The translations under genes were made by a program, and so were the position numbers. From Rana temporaria (lineage: Eukaryota; Chordata; Amphibia; Anura; Ranidae), in NCBI RefSeq assembly GCF_905171775.1, contig NC_053491.1, positions 224,726,486-224,790,485 of the forward strand: a DNA stretch of 64,000 bases, given 5' to 3'. Each line of letters opens with the position of its first letter. The stretch's first letter is position 1. Below are positions 53,521-63,835 of this stretch, piece by piece. The notes under the pieces are model-generated. The model was not told the origin of the DNA, searched no databases, and worked only from the letters and a program-made list of their open reading frames with translations.

Positions 53521-54133
53521 GGCCTAAGTGTTTGGTTGAACTTTCTCTTTAATAGCATTGCTGCTACGATTTTTGTTCCTGCACTACTTTTGCCGATTTT
53601 AGGTGCAACTTTAATAAACATCTGTGTATGAAGCCACAATGATGTCTATCAAGTAGCACCTGAAATCGCACTGACCTTGCTACTTTGAAATCGTGATACT
53701 TTAAGTGAAATAGTGCAATTTCAAAGTAGCATCAATATTCTGTAAAAAACATCCAACATAAAAAATGGTTACAGCAACAGCATCATAGCACAAATAGAGG
53801 GGAGCATGGGTACTTGCTTTGCTTCCTGAAACCTATAATAAGGCTTACCTTTAGGTACTGTAAATATTTTATAGACATGCACCATTTAGAAGAATTTGTG
53901 TAGCCACTGTTGATGTCACCAGCGCATGCTCCTGCAGAGCCCTGTCCTGTAAACAGTCACTACCGCGCACATGCATCGTGGCTCAGCCATTTAAAGGACC
54001 AGAGCCCACTAACCCAGAAAGAAGACCGGGTGAAGATGGAAGCCCTGTCAGCTTATTCCACTGGAGGGCTTAGTTTTACATTTTAAACATGCAGGGGAAA
54101 AGTTTTGAATTTTTTTTTAAGTTTACTTCTGCT
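53521..54133. other. MITE fragment and spacer
   Basis: About 53570-53740 resembles the 19150-20262 cluster (CTACTTTGAAATCG, AAGTAGCACCTGAAATCGC). The rest is unassigned. No gene. Confidence 0.4.
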
Positions 54134-54540
54134 TTAACCACTTAAGCCCCGGACCAATACGCTGTCTAAAGACCAAAGGTGTTTTTACAATTTGGCAATG
54201 CGCTGCTTTAACTGGTAATTGCGCGGTCATGCAATGTTGTACCGAAACGAAACTTGCGTCCTTTTCTTCCCACAAATAGAGCTTTATTTTGATGGTATTT
54301 GATCGCCTCTGCGATTTTTATTTTTTGCGATATAAACGCAAAAAGACCGTAAATTTTGAAAAAAAATGATTTTTCTTATAACAAAAAGTAAAAAAAATCG
54401 AATAAACTAAATTTTAGTCAAACATTTAGGCCAAAATGTATTCAGCCACATGTCTTTAGTAAAAAAAAATCGCAATAAGCGTATATTTATTGGTTTTCGC
54501 AAAAGTTATAGCGTCTACAAACTAGGGTACATTTTCTGGA

Positions 54541-56520
54541 ATTTACACAGCTTTTATTTTATGACTGCCTATCTCATTTCTTGAGGTGCTAAAATGGCAG
54601 GGCAGTACAAACCCCCCCCAAATGACCCCATTTTGGAAAGTAGACACCCCAAGGAAACTGCTGAGAGGCATGTTGAGTCCATTGAATATTTAATTTTTTT
54701 GTCCCAAGTGATTGAATAATGACGAAAAAAAAAAAAAAAAAAAATGTTTACAAAAAGTTGTCACTAAATGATATATTTCTCACACATGCCATGGTTATAT
54801 GTGGAATTGCACCCCAAAATACATTCTGCTGCTTCTCCTGAGTACGGGGATACCACATGTGTGGGACTTTTTGGGAGCCTAGCCGCATACGGGGCCCCAA
54901 AACCCAAGCACCGCCTTCAGCATTTCTAAGGGCACAAATTTTTGATTTCACTCCTCACTACCTATCAAGGTTTCGAAGGCCATAAAATGCCAAAATAGCA
55001 AAAAAAAAAACCAAATGACCCCATTTTGGAAAGTAGACACCCTAAGCTATTTGCTGAGAGGCATGTCGAGTCCATGGAATATTTTATATTTTGACACAAG
55101 TTGCGGGAATATGACAAACTGATTTTTTTTTGCACAAAGTTGTCACTAAATGATATATTGCTCACACATGCCATAGTTATATGTGGAATTGCACCCCAAA
55201 ATACATTCTGCTGCTTCTCCTGAGTACGGGGATACCACATGTGTGGGACTTTTTGGGAGCCTAGCCGCGTACGGGACCCCGAAAACCAATCACCGCCTTC
55301 AGGATTTCTAAGGGCATACATTTTTGATTTCACTCCTCACTACCTATCACAGTTTCGAAGGCAATAAAATGCCAAAACAGCACAAAACCCCCCCAAATGA
55401 CCCCATTTTGGAAAGTAGACACCCCAAGCTATTTGCTGAGAGGCATGTTGAGTCCATGGAATATTTAATTTTTTTGCCCCAAGTCACTGAATAATGACCA
55501 AAAAAAAAAAAATACAAAACGTTGTCACTAAATGATATATTTCTCACACATGCCACGGTTATATGTGGAATTGCACCCCAAAATACATTCTGCTGCTTCT
55601 CCTGAGTACGGGGATACCACATGTGTGGGACTTTTTGGGAGCCTAGCCGCGTACGGGGCCCCGAAAACCAAGCACTGCCTTCAAGATTTGTGTAAGTGAA
55701 ATCAAAAATTTATGTCCTTAGAAATCTTGAAGGCGGTGCTTGGTTTTCGGGGTCTCATACGCGGCTAGGCTCCCAAAAAGTCCCACACATGTGGTATCCC
55801 CGTACTCAGGAGAAGTAGCAGAATGTATTTTGGGGTGCAATTCCACATATAACCATGGCATGTGTGAGAAATATATCATTTAGTGACAATGTTTTGTACA
55901 TTTTTTTATTTTAATTTTTTTTGGTCATGATTCAATCACTTGGGGCAAAAAAATTAAATATTCCATGGACTCAACATGCCTCTCAGCAAATAGCTTGGGG
56001 TGTCTACTTTCCAAAATGGGGTCATTTGGGTTTTTTTTGTGCTATTTTGGCATTTTATGGCCTTCGAAACTGTGATAGGTAGTGAGGAGTGAAATCAAAA
56101 ATTTGCGCCCTTAGAAATGCTGAAGGCGGTGCTTGGTTTTCGGGGTCCCGTACGCGGCTAGGCTCCCAAAAAGTCCCAAACATGTGGTATCCCCGTACTC
56201 AGGAGAAGCAGCAGAATGTATTTTAGGGTGCAACTCCACATATAACCATGGCATGTGTGAGCAATATATCATTTAGTGACACATTTTTCTTTTTTTTTCT
56301 CATTATTCAATCACTTTGGACAAAAAAAAAAAAAATCAATGGACTCAACATGCCTCTCAGCAGTTTCCTTGGGGTGTCTTCTTTCCAAAATGGGGTCATT
56401 TGGGTTTTTTTTGTGCTATTTTGGCATTTTATGGCCTTCGAAACTGTGATAGGTAGTGAGGAGTAAAATCAAAAATTTACACCCTTAGAAAGCCTGAAGG
56501 CGGTGATTGGTTTTTGGGGT
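54541..56520. repeat. Direct and inverted ~350-bp repeat array in the piggyBac element
   Basis: Units contain ATGACCCCATTTTGGAAAGT, GCTGAGAGGCATGTTGAG, ATATGTGGAATTGCACCCC, TTCTGCTGCTTCTCCTGAG and GGGAGCCTAGCCGC. Three units lie on one strand (about 54590-54960, 55010-55330, 55375-55690) and two in inverse orientation (about 55715-56110, 56120-56520), with a mirror centre near 55705. Together this makes a ~1.5-kb imperfect palindrome. Confidence 0.85.
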
Positions 56521-56663
56521 CCCGTACGCGGCTAGGCTCCCAAAAAGTCTGCAGTCTGTTGGCTGAACAAAAAAAAGATTGATCGGTGGGTATGCCCACC
56601 ATTAGAATACCTCCCTTCATCCACCCACTTCTAATGATGGGCATACATGCACCATTTATATAT

Positions 56664-57440
56664 GCCGAAGCATGGGGGCATCCTCCCGCAAAAAAGTTAT
56701 GCCGCGTACGGTCGGACTTTTCTATGCCGCGTACACACGGTCGGACTTTTCTATGCCGTGTACACATGGTCAGACTTTTCCACAGGAAAGCCTCCGTAGG
56801 AATGTCAACCGTATGTACGCGGCATTAGGAGCAAAATCGCTCCTCCGCCCCTAATGCCCCCATGCTCCGGCATATATGCTCTTTTTTGAACTGTAGTGGT
56901 GAAATCACCTCCTACAGCATTGGAGTCGCGGCTTTATATATCGTGGGAGCAAACGCTGTTGCTGTCACGCTAAATAAATCCGCACTGCAACTGAATGGCG
57001 TACCTGCTAAGCAAATGATGGTTAACATTAAAACAAAGTAACATTCCAGTATAACAGTAAGATCATACCATACCTGCAAAGCAAATACCTATAAAAAAAC
57101 ATAGTAAAAAATAAAACATTTTTTAACGCAACCTGTGCCTAAAATATATATATGCCAAAGCATGGGGGCATCCTCCCGCAAAAAAGTTATGCCGCGTACG
57201 GTCGGACTTTTCTATGCCGCGTACACACGGTCGGACTTTTCTATGCCGTGTACACATGGTCAGACTTTTCCACGGGAAAGCCTCCGTAGGAATGTCAACC
57301 GTATGTACGCGGCATTAGGAGCAAAATCGCTCCTCCGCCCCTGCTGCCCGCATGCTTCGGCATATATGCTCTTTTTTTTAACTGTGGTGGTGAAATCACC
57401 TCCTACAGCACTGGAGTCGCGGCTTTATATATCGTGGGAG
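56664..57440. repeat. Duplicated ~220-bp segment next to transposase 3' end
   Basis: About 56664-56945 and 57153-57437 are near-identical direct copies (GCATGGGGGCATCCTCCCGC, GCCGCGTACACACGGTCGG, GGAAAGCCTCCGTAGGAATG, GGAGTCGCGGCTTTATATAT). The phrase GCGTACACACGGTCGGAC resembles the tips of the 'GTACACA' MITEs. The right edge lies about 400 bp beyond the transposase stop codon. Confidence 0.8.
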
Positions 57441-57838
57441 CAAACGCTGTTGCTGTCAAGATAAATAAGTCCGCGCAACAGCTGAATGGCGTACCTGAAA
57501 ACAGTAAAATAAATTACATACCTGAAAAGCAAGCATGAAAAAACATAACAACAATAAAACTTTGCAGAATAGAATACAGTAAAAAAGAGCAGAACAATAG
57601 AGAGAGAATAGAGAGGGAGAGAACAATAAAACGACAACTATTTTTGGTTTTTTTATTTTATATTTTTTTGTGTGTTTTTATTTTTTACTTTTTTTTTTTT
57701 TTTTTTTTTACACTTTTTTTTGTAACTGTGAACTGTAACTTCAACTTTTCGGTTCCAGGTTTGGGTCTCTCAAAATGCGATGGCATCTTGGGAGACCCTG
57801 TGTGAGTGTGCCTAGCCTGTGAAATGTTTCACCCTACA

Positions 57839-59806
57839 CTAATAATTAACGTGTGTGTGGAAGCGTTCAAAACATTCACCAATACAAAGACCAGGATTGC
57901 CAGGACATTTGGGACAAAAATAACGGGTGTCACGCCTAAATCCGCGCTTGGTACAGACACGACATTTTCTTTGGGGGGCTCGTTGGGTAGGGGTACTCGG
58001 GAGGACATAAGAAAAATGCCTCTCATGCAGTCGGCTTACTGCATTTGGTAGGAGATGGTGAGGTACAATACCGCCTGGATACAGGAGTTCTGTGATGATA
58101 TCCCTCTGGAATTGAAGGAAGGATTCATTCCGTCCTGAAGCTCTGTATACGACATGAGCATTCAGTAGAGCCAATTGAAATAAATGTAGAGACACTTTTT
58201 TGTACCAGCGTCTCGTCTTACGGGCAATATGATACGGCGCCATTAACTGGTCGTTGAGGTCCACCCCTCCCATGTTTTGGTTATATTCGTGGACACAGAG
58301 GGGTTTCTCCACAACACCAGTCGCCGTACGAATTTGGACTGTCGTGTCTGCGTGAAGGGTGGTAAGAACGAAAACATTCCTATTGTCCCGCCACTTCACA
58401 GCGAGCAAATTTTTACATCTGCAGCAGGCTCTCGCCCCCGGCCTAACACGGGCATCTACAAGCCGCTGGGGGAAGCCCCGGCGATTAGGTCGCACGGTGC
58501 CACATGCTCCAATCTGTTGATCAAATAAGTGGCTAAAAAGTGGCACGCTGCTGTAAAAATTGTCCACATACAAATGGTACCCCTTTCCGAATAAGGGTGA
58601 CACCAAGTCCCAAACAATCTTGCCAGCGCTCCCCATGTAATCTGGGCATCCTTCCGGCTCTACCTGACTATCTTTTCCCTCGTAAACCCTAAAGCTCCAT
58701 GTGTAGCCTGTGGCCCTGTCACAGAGCTTATAGAGCTTGACCCCGTATCTGGCACGCTTGCTGGGAAGGTACTGTTTGAAAGACAAACGGCCAGCAAATT
58801 TAATCAGGGACTCATCAACGCATACAACCTGCTGGGGATTAAACAAGGCTGCAAAACGTTCGTTGAAATGGTTTACGAGGGGCCGAATTTTGTAGAGCCG
58901 GTCAAATTCAGGGTCTCCACGTGGACGACAAAGTGCATTGTCACTGAAATGCAGGAACCGCAGGATCGCCTCGTATCGTCTCCTGGCCATGTGAGCAGAG
59001 AAAATGTACATATGGTCAATGGGATGTGTGGACCAATACATCCGCAATGACGGAAATTTGTGTATGCCCATGTTGAGGGTAAGGCCCAGAAAGGTCTTAA
59101 ATTCGGAAACCTCGAGAGGTTTCCATTCTTTGGCAAGGCGAGACTGGGGGTTAGCGGCGATGTAAGTACCAGCATATAAATTAGTCTGGTCCACAATAGA
59201 TCTATAGAGATCTTCCGTGAAATACAGCGAATAAAAATCAAGTGACGTAAAGTTCGCTGTATCCACCTGAATACCGGGTTGGCCAGTGAATGGGGGAAGT
59301 ACAGGTGCTGTAGAAGTGGTGGGGACCCAATCAGGATAGGCAAATTCTACAGGAAGGGCACTATGGGCACGACGGGCCTGTCTCTGTCTTCTTCTTGGTG
59401 GCAGCGGGACACTACTTGTGCTTGCCACATCGCCAGCTTCAACTGCACTTATGGGACTCGCCACGTCACCAAGTGTTACTGCAGTGCTGGATAAACGACC
59501 AGGGTGTACTAGGCCGCTGGTGCTTGCCAATTCACCAGAAGGAATAGCGGCGCTAGTACTGGATCTCTGCTCCATACGAGGGTCCTGCGGTTCTTGCTGC
59601 TCAACAACATCAGAATGGGATCGGGTACGCCTGGCCTTAGCAGGGACCTCAACTTCGTCGTGCGAGCTATCTGACATGGAGCCGCTGTCGTAAATGGGTT
59701 CATATTCTGAGCCAGAATCTGTCAGATGCGTGACCTCCTCCTCTTCACTATCTGACATGCACATGAACTCCAAGGCCTGCTTATCATTGTACCTTCGGTT
59801 TGCCAT
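57839..59806 (-). CDS. piggyBac-family transposase, intact
   Basis: A single 655-codon ORF from the ATG at 59806 (MANRRYNDKQ), without stops or frameshifts. The N-terminus is acidic and serine-rich (to ~130), followed by a basic patch PPRRRQRQARR (136-146). The DDE_Tnp_1_7-type catalytic core runs from about 185 to 560: Asp331 in VCVDESLIKF, Asp415 in LYVDNFYSS, and Asp516/Asp519 in NMGGVDLNDQ. The 101-residue step between the second and third Asp equals that of piggyBac itself. The C-terminal cysteine-rich domain (615-652) holds CRVC, CPKC and CIGEC pairs plus His650/His652, expected to bind element ends. It would cut and paste at TTAA. It could instead be a domesticated gene, but the TTAA ends argue for a transposon. 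Confidence 0.93.
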   Translation of the reverse strand: MANRRYNDKQALEFMCMSDSEEEEVTHLTDSGSEYEPIYDSGSMSDSSHDEVEVPAKARRTRSHSDVVEQQEPQDPRMEQRSSTSAAIPSGELASTSGLVHPGRLSSTAVTLGDVASPISAVEAGDVASTSSVPLPPRRRQRQARRAHSALPVEFAYPDWVPTTSTAPVLPPFTGQPGIQVDTANFTSLDFYSLYFTEDLYRSIVDQTNLYAGTYIAANPQSRLAKEWKPLEVSEFKTFLGLTLNMGIHKFPSLRMYWSTHPIDHMYIFSAHMARRRYEAILRFLHFSDNALCRPRGDPEFDRLYKIRPLVNHFNERFAALFNPQQVVCVDESLIKFAGRLSFKQYLPSKRARYGVKLYKLCDRATGYTWSFRVYEGKDSQVEPEGCPDYMGSAGKIVWDLVSPLFGKGYHLYVDNFYSSVPLFSHLFDQQIGACGTVRPNRRGFPQRLVDARVRPGARACCRCKNLLAVKWRDNRNVFVLTTLHADTTVQIRTATGVVEKPLCVHEYNQNMGGVDLNDQLMAPYHIARKTRRWYKKVSLHLFQLALLNAHVVYRASGRNESFLQFQRDIITELLYPGGIVPHHLLPNAVSRLHERHFSYVLPSTPTQRAPQRKCRVCTKRGFRRDTRYFCPKCPGNPGLCIGECFERFHTHVNY

Positions 59807-60377
59807 TTTGGACTCTAAATTTAGTGGTACAATGGTAAGGATTCACAGGTAAAAAAAGCACCTGACTATAGAAAAGCAAATGTAGAAAACGCTTCAAAAA
59901 AAACTGTAAGCGATCGCAGGGATCAGGCCTGTCTCTGCGAACGCTGCAGTTATGTGTCTTGTGTTTTGTAAGTGACAGTGATCGATCGATACTGCACTTG
60001 GGTGGGTTGGGCTGGGCAGAGGGGGAAAACGCAGGTGCTAGCGGGTATCTGGGCTGATTCCGCTAACAATGCGTTTTTGGGTACCCTAAACTGCTGGGTA
60101 CGCTAGTATAGATCTGATCAGATCAGGTATCGATCCGTTCAGATCCTATACCACTAAGGGGGGTGTATGCTTAGCGAGTGGGTGTAAGCGGTACTGGCTC
60201 TAACCTAACGCTGCCTGGGGCGACGCAGACCCTGACTGGCGCTAAAATTAAATTTATATCACCCGCCGGGTGATCAGGGGGTTAAACCTATTGGGTTATA
60301 TACGGCGGGTGCTCTGATGCTATAAACAGCAAACTAACCAACCAGCGTCAACCGTAACACTTATACGGTGATCACTG
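59807..60377 (-). promoter_or_regulatory. Region upstream of transposase
   Basis: The 570 bp between the transposase ATG and the tandem repeats contain no ORF. On the minus strand this is the 5' UTR/promoter side. No single convincing TATA box was fixed. Confidence 0.35.
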
Positions 60378-60900
60378 GTGAAAGGGTTAACTAGGGGGCA
60401 ATCAGGGGGTTAAAACCTTTATTCGGTAATATATGGGGGTACCTAACGCTTTCTAAAAACCTGGTGGCGAACCTAAAATAACTAAATAACTAACTGGCTA
60501 ACCACGTCACCAGTGACACTTATACAGTGATCAGTGGTGAAAGGGTTAACTCTAGGGGCAATCAGGGGTTAAAACCTTTATTTATGGGGGTACCTAACGC
60601 TATATAAACCTGGCGGCGAACCTCAAAAAAAACTAACTGCCTAGCGGCAACAGTGACACTAATACAGCGATCAGAAACCGATCGCTTAGTGACACTGGCA
60701 ATAGGGGTGAAAGGGTTAACTCTAGGGGCAATCAGGGGTTAAAACCTTTATTTATGGGGGTACCTAACGCTATATAAACCTGGCGGCGAACCTCAAAAAA
60801 AACTAACTGCCTAGCGGCAACAGTGACACTAATACAGCGATCAGAAACCGATCGCTTAGTGACACTGGCAATAGGGGTGAAAGGGTTAACTTTAGGGGCA
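60378..60900. repeat. ~170-bp tandem repeats upstream of transposase
   Basis: The phrase GTGAAAGGGTTAACT recurs at 60378, 60537, 60707 and 60877; the last two intervals are 170 bp and nearly identical in sequence. Each full unit has GGGGTACCTAACGC, TATATAAACCTGGCGGCGAA and GATCAGAAACCGATCGC. On the transposase strand the unit contains TTTATATAGCG, a TATA-like motif. The repeats may be regulatory or transposase-binding sites; this is inference. Confidence 0.8.
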
Positions 60901-61484
60901 ATCAGGGGTTAAACCTTTATTGGGGGGGGGGGTAGGGGGCTACCCTGGACCTAAAGGGGCCTAAACCTAACTGCCCTGACACTTTTTTCTGTCACACTGA
61001 CACTAAAAGCAGTGATCAGAAAATAAATGATCACTGCAATCAGTGACACTGTGACAGGGGGTGATCTGGGGGTGCTGGGGGGGTGATCGGGGGGGGTTAT
61101 GTGCCTATGTGTGCTGTGTCAGTGTGCTGTTGGTGCAACTCACAGTACTGACGTCTTCTCTCCTCTGGAACCGGACGAAAAGACCGCCAGAGGGGAGAAA
61201 ACGTCACTTCCTCCCTGCCTGTGTTTACAGTTACACAGGCAGGGAGGGCTCAGGTGGAATCCGATTCGCCGAGGGAGATCGAGAGGGGACGGCTGGAAAC
61301 CAATAGCCGCCCCCTCCTCCCGGACCTCCCGTACACCGTTCCCGGCCGTCGCATGTACCGGAGGGGGTCCCGATCGGACCCCCGAACCCAGGTAAGGCGG
61401 GGACGTACCTGTACGCCCATGTGCCTGTACGTGCCATATTGTGGACGTATATGTACATGCGGTGGTCGGGAACTGGTTAAGGCA

Positions 61485-61805
61485 ACTTTCACACTGGAGC
61501 GGTGAGAGAGTCGGCGGTAAAGTGCTGCTAAAACTAGCATAGTTCTAGCGGCGCTTTTCGTCCGCTAGTGGGGAGGGGGCCAAAGAAGGGATTATTGGAA
61601 CCATAAAGCACCGCTACCAAAACGGTAGCAGTGGGAAGGGGCGGTGTATACACCGCCCTAAAGATACTGCTTGTAGGACTTTAACGTCCAGCAAACGCAC
61701 TGCTCCAGTGTGAAAGCACCCGGGCTTTCACACTGGAGAGGCACTTTGCAGGTGCTGTTTTTAGCACTAAAACACCTGTAAAGCGCCTCAGTGTGAAAGT
61801 GACCC
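61485..61805. mobile_element. MITE with ACTTTCACACTGG ends next to the piggyBac element
   Basis: Left tip CAACTTTCACACTGGAGCG and right tip CCTCAGTGTGAAAGTGACC. A back-to-back inner pair lies at about 61695-61735 (CTCCAGTGTGAAAGCACCC, GGCTTTCACACTGGAG), so two elements or a duplication are present. No gene. Confidence 0.5.
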
Positions 61806-62140
61806 AAGTGTGACAAATATGCAAAAAAAATTAAAATCCGGAAGGGGGCAAACACTTTTTCACTGTGCACTTACACATACTCAAGAGGAATTTCCAGGTT
61901 AGTTCCCAGTACCCTGCATATCAGTTCAAGCTTGGAATGGTAGATGGCAACTAGCATATCTAGTGAGTACAGCTACTTCCCAGCATTGTAGACTAGTCTA
62001 GACAAAAACCAATTTCGTATTCCGAACAAATGACGACTAAGGACACAAAGCAGTCCCACAAAAGAACATCTCCAAATTTTTTTTAATAAAAGCTAATCCC
62101 ACAAACATATTAGGCATCTTTATGATATAGCTATATGAAG
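61806..62140. other. Non-coding spacer
   Basis: No exon, RNA gene or clear repeat end recognised. Confidence 0.4.
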
Positions 62141-62590
62141 CTTAAAGCGGTATTGAATCCTTGTTTTTTTTTCCATTAAAATAACAAACATGCCTATACT
62201 TGCCTGCTCTGTGCAATGCTTTTGGCACAGAGCGGCCCGATCCTCTTCTTCTGGGGTCCCCCACGGATGCTCCAGGCCTATCCTCTTTTGTGGCTGCTCC
62301 CAAAGAAAAGCCGCTTTCCCTGGGGGACACCTATGCTCGCTCCTGAGTCCCGCTACTGTGTCCATAGACAGACAATGGGACTTGGCCCTGGCCCCTATGT
62401 CACGGCTTTTGATTGACAGGACCAATCAGTCCAACGAGGAGCTTGTGCACGTCGCTGGATTGGATCAGGCTCTGTTAAAAAGTAGTGGGGGGGCTGGGGC
62501 GGAGCTGCAGCACAGAAGGTTTTTCGTTTTTTTTCTATGCATTAAGGTGAAAAACCTTAAGGCTTTAGAACCACTTGGGTGGAAGTTCAG
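62141..62590. repeat. TTAA-type repeat fragment
   Basis: It begins CTTAAAGCGGTATTGAATCC and ends near AAGGCTTTAGAACCACTTGG. The start resembles the AGCGG-tipped TTAA MITEs (26847, 46336). GC-rich middle without a gene. Confidence 0.4.
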
Positions 62591-62603
62591 TTAAGATCTA
62601 TCT

Positions 62604-63012
62604 CAAGGCCCATACACATGATACGAAAATCGGATGGAAAATTTTGTACGACAAGCTGTCTACCGATTTTCGGATCGTTAGTACGGTGCTTTCGATAGCC
62701 AATTTCGCTTTTTCGTCAGACAAAAGCTGGATGTGCAAACTAAAATTTTTGTCGAATGTGAACACAACGTCAGATTTTGCATCAGTGTGGTTTTAATACG
62801 AAAAAATCAAAAAAAAATCGTAAGAGCAAGACTACACATGCTCAGAAACAATAGAATACATACAAAACTATTCAACGCGTTACATCACTTCTGACGTATT
62901 CTGTCGTACGAAAATGTTTGCATTGTGGGTAACCTCTTCACTTTCGACATGAGACTAGCATGCTACAAAAAACGGACGTTTGGTCGTCCGAAAAGCTAAG
63001 CGTGTGTACAAG
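62604..63012. mobile_element. 'ATACACATGA' MITE
   Basis: Tips AAGGCCCATACACATGATACG and CGTGTGTACAAGGCTTT are imperfect inverses. Inner blocks ACGAAAATCGGATGG, TTTTCGTC and GTCGTCCGAAAAGC recur in both orientations. Same tip class as 8564-9122. No gene. Confidence 0.5.
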
Positions 63013-63835
63013 GCTTTAGGCCAAATCTACCCCACCCCTATTCTAAGACTATTCTGTCTACCCTGTAAAAGGAAAGATACTTATACTTTTTTTTTTGTCA
63101 GGAAATTTTTTTTTTTTTAAAAAACTATTATAAAGTTTACAAAGATAAACCACAGTACAGTATTGAAACTATGCCAGGACACAAATGAAACAAAAAGTAC
63201 AGTAACTAACAGATAAATGTTCAAATACCAGTCAAAGCACATACCCTGCCACCCAGTCACAGAGAACTCCTCCAGCGATCTGCCGCTCACACAGATATAA
63301 AACACTTGTATGGGACACTGTGAATAAGTATATATATCAGCCATACAATCTATATAACCAGGTCTGTCGGGATATTCAGCCAGCCAGCCACCAAAATCCC
63401 TGTCAAATTTAGCAGGACAGCCCCTATGTTGGTAAATGGCCTGCTCAAACCTGAGGTTAATGCCCATATGCTGCACCCATTCTTTAACAGTAGATGGGTA
63501 AATGCTTTTCCAATGTAGCAACAATATTTTTATACACACCTATTCTGTAGCCATTATGATCTGGTCCCAGCATCGGCTTCATTGTAGAGGAGGGGCAGCC
63601 GACAACGGATTCCCATAGTAAGCCTATGGGTGACGTCATCGCACAGGTATCTGCAGCTGTTGTTGGTGATCTCTCCTTTACACTGAAGCTGCCCCTGGAG
63701 AGATCATGTGACCGTTCCAAAGCGCCCTCAGAATAGGCAAGTATGAGCTTTTTTTTTTTTTTTAACAGGGTAGATAGAATAGGCTTAGAATTAGGGTGGG
63801 AGTAGGTAGGCAATAGCCTTAGTTAGATTTTGACT
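63013..63835. mobile_element. Inverted-repeat element containing a LINE fragment
   Basis: About 63013-63085 (TATTCTAAGACTATTCTG, CTACCCTGTAAAAGG) is inverse to about 63735-63835 (AACAGGGTAGATAGAATAGG, TTAGAATTAGGGTGGGAG). Between the arms lies a minus-strand LINE remnant. The right side continues to TTGCACTTTAA at 63840-63850, suggesting a TTAA-type insertion. Confidence 0.55.
63117..63539 (-). pseudogene. L1/Tx1-like LINE C-terminal fragment
   Basis: The minus-strand frame LLHWKSIYPSTVKEWVQHMG, then INLRFEQAIYQHRGCPAKFD and DFGGWLAEYPDRPG, matches the pattern of the L1-superfamily ORF2 extreme C-terminus (W-K-S then P-S/T then W, and the Y-x-H-R-G-x-x-x-K-F-x-x-x-W motif also visible at 52340-52430). 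It is a short open remnant of about 90 meaningful codons; the rest is 3' non-coding. It was considered as a host exon and rejected on this motif and on its position inside an inverted-repeat element. Confidence 0.5.

Larger units (their letters stand above)
54138..61476 (-). mobile_element. Autonomous-looking piggyBac-family transposon, 7.3 kb
   Basis: TTAA at 54134-54137 and 61477-61480 flanks tips CCACTTAAGCCCCGGACC and (read inward from the right) CCAGTTCCCGACCACCGC. An intact transposase is encoded on the minus strand at 59806-57839. The left 2.4 kb consists of direct and inverted ~350-bp repeats (54541-56520); the right 1.7 kb carries ~170-bp tandem repeats. Both ends match those of the shorter TTAA element at 37188-38080, which is independent support for these boundaries. 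It is larger than typical piggyBac elements (2-3 kb) because of the repeat arrays, and nested insertions inside cannot be excluded. Confidence 0.82.

Noticed and set aside
63117..63539. Host exon on the minus strand
   Set aside because: The HRGCPAKF and W-L pattern matches the end of L1-superfamily ORF2, and the segment lies inside an inverted-repeat element.
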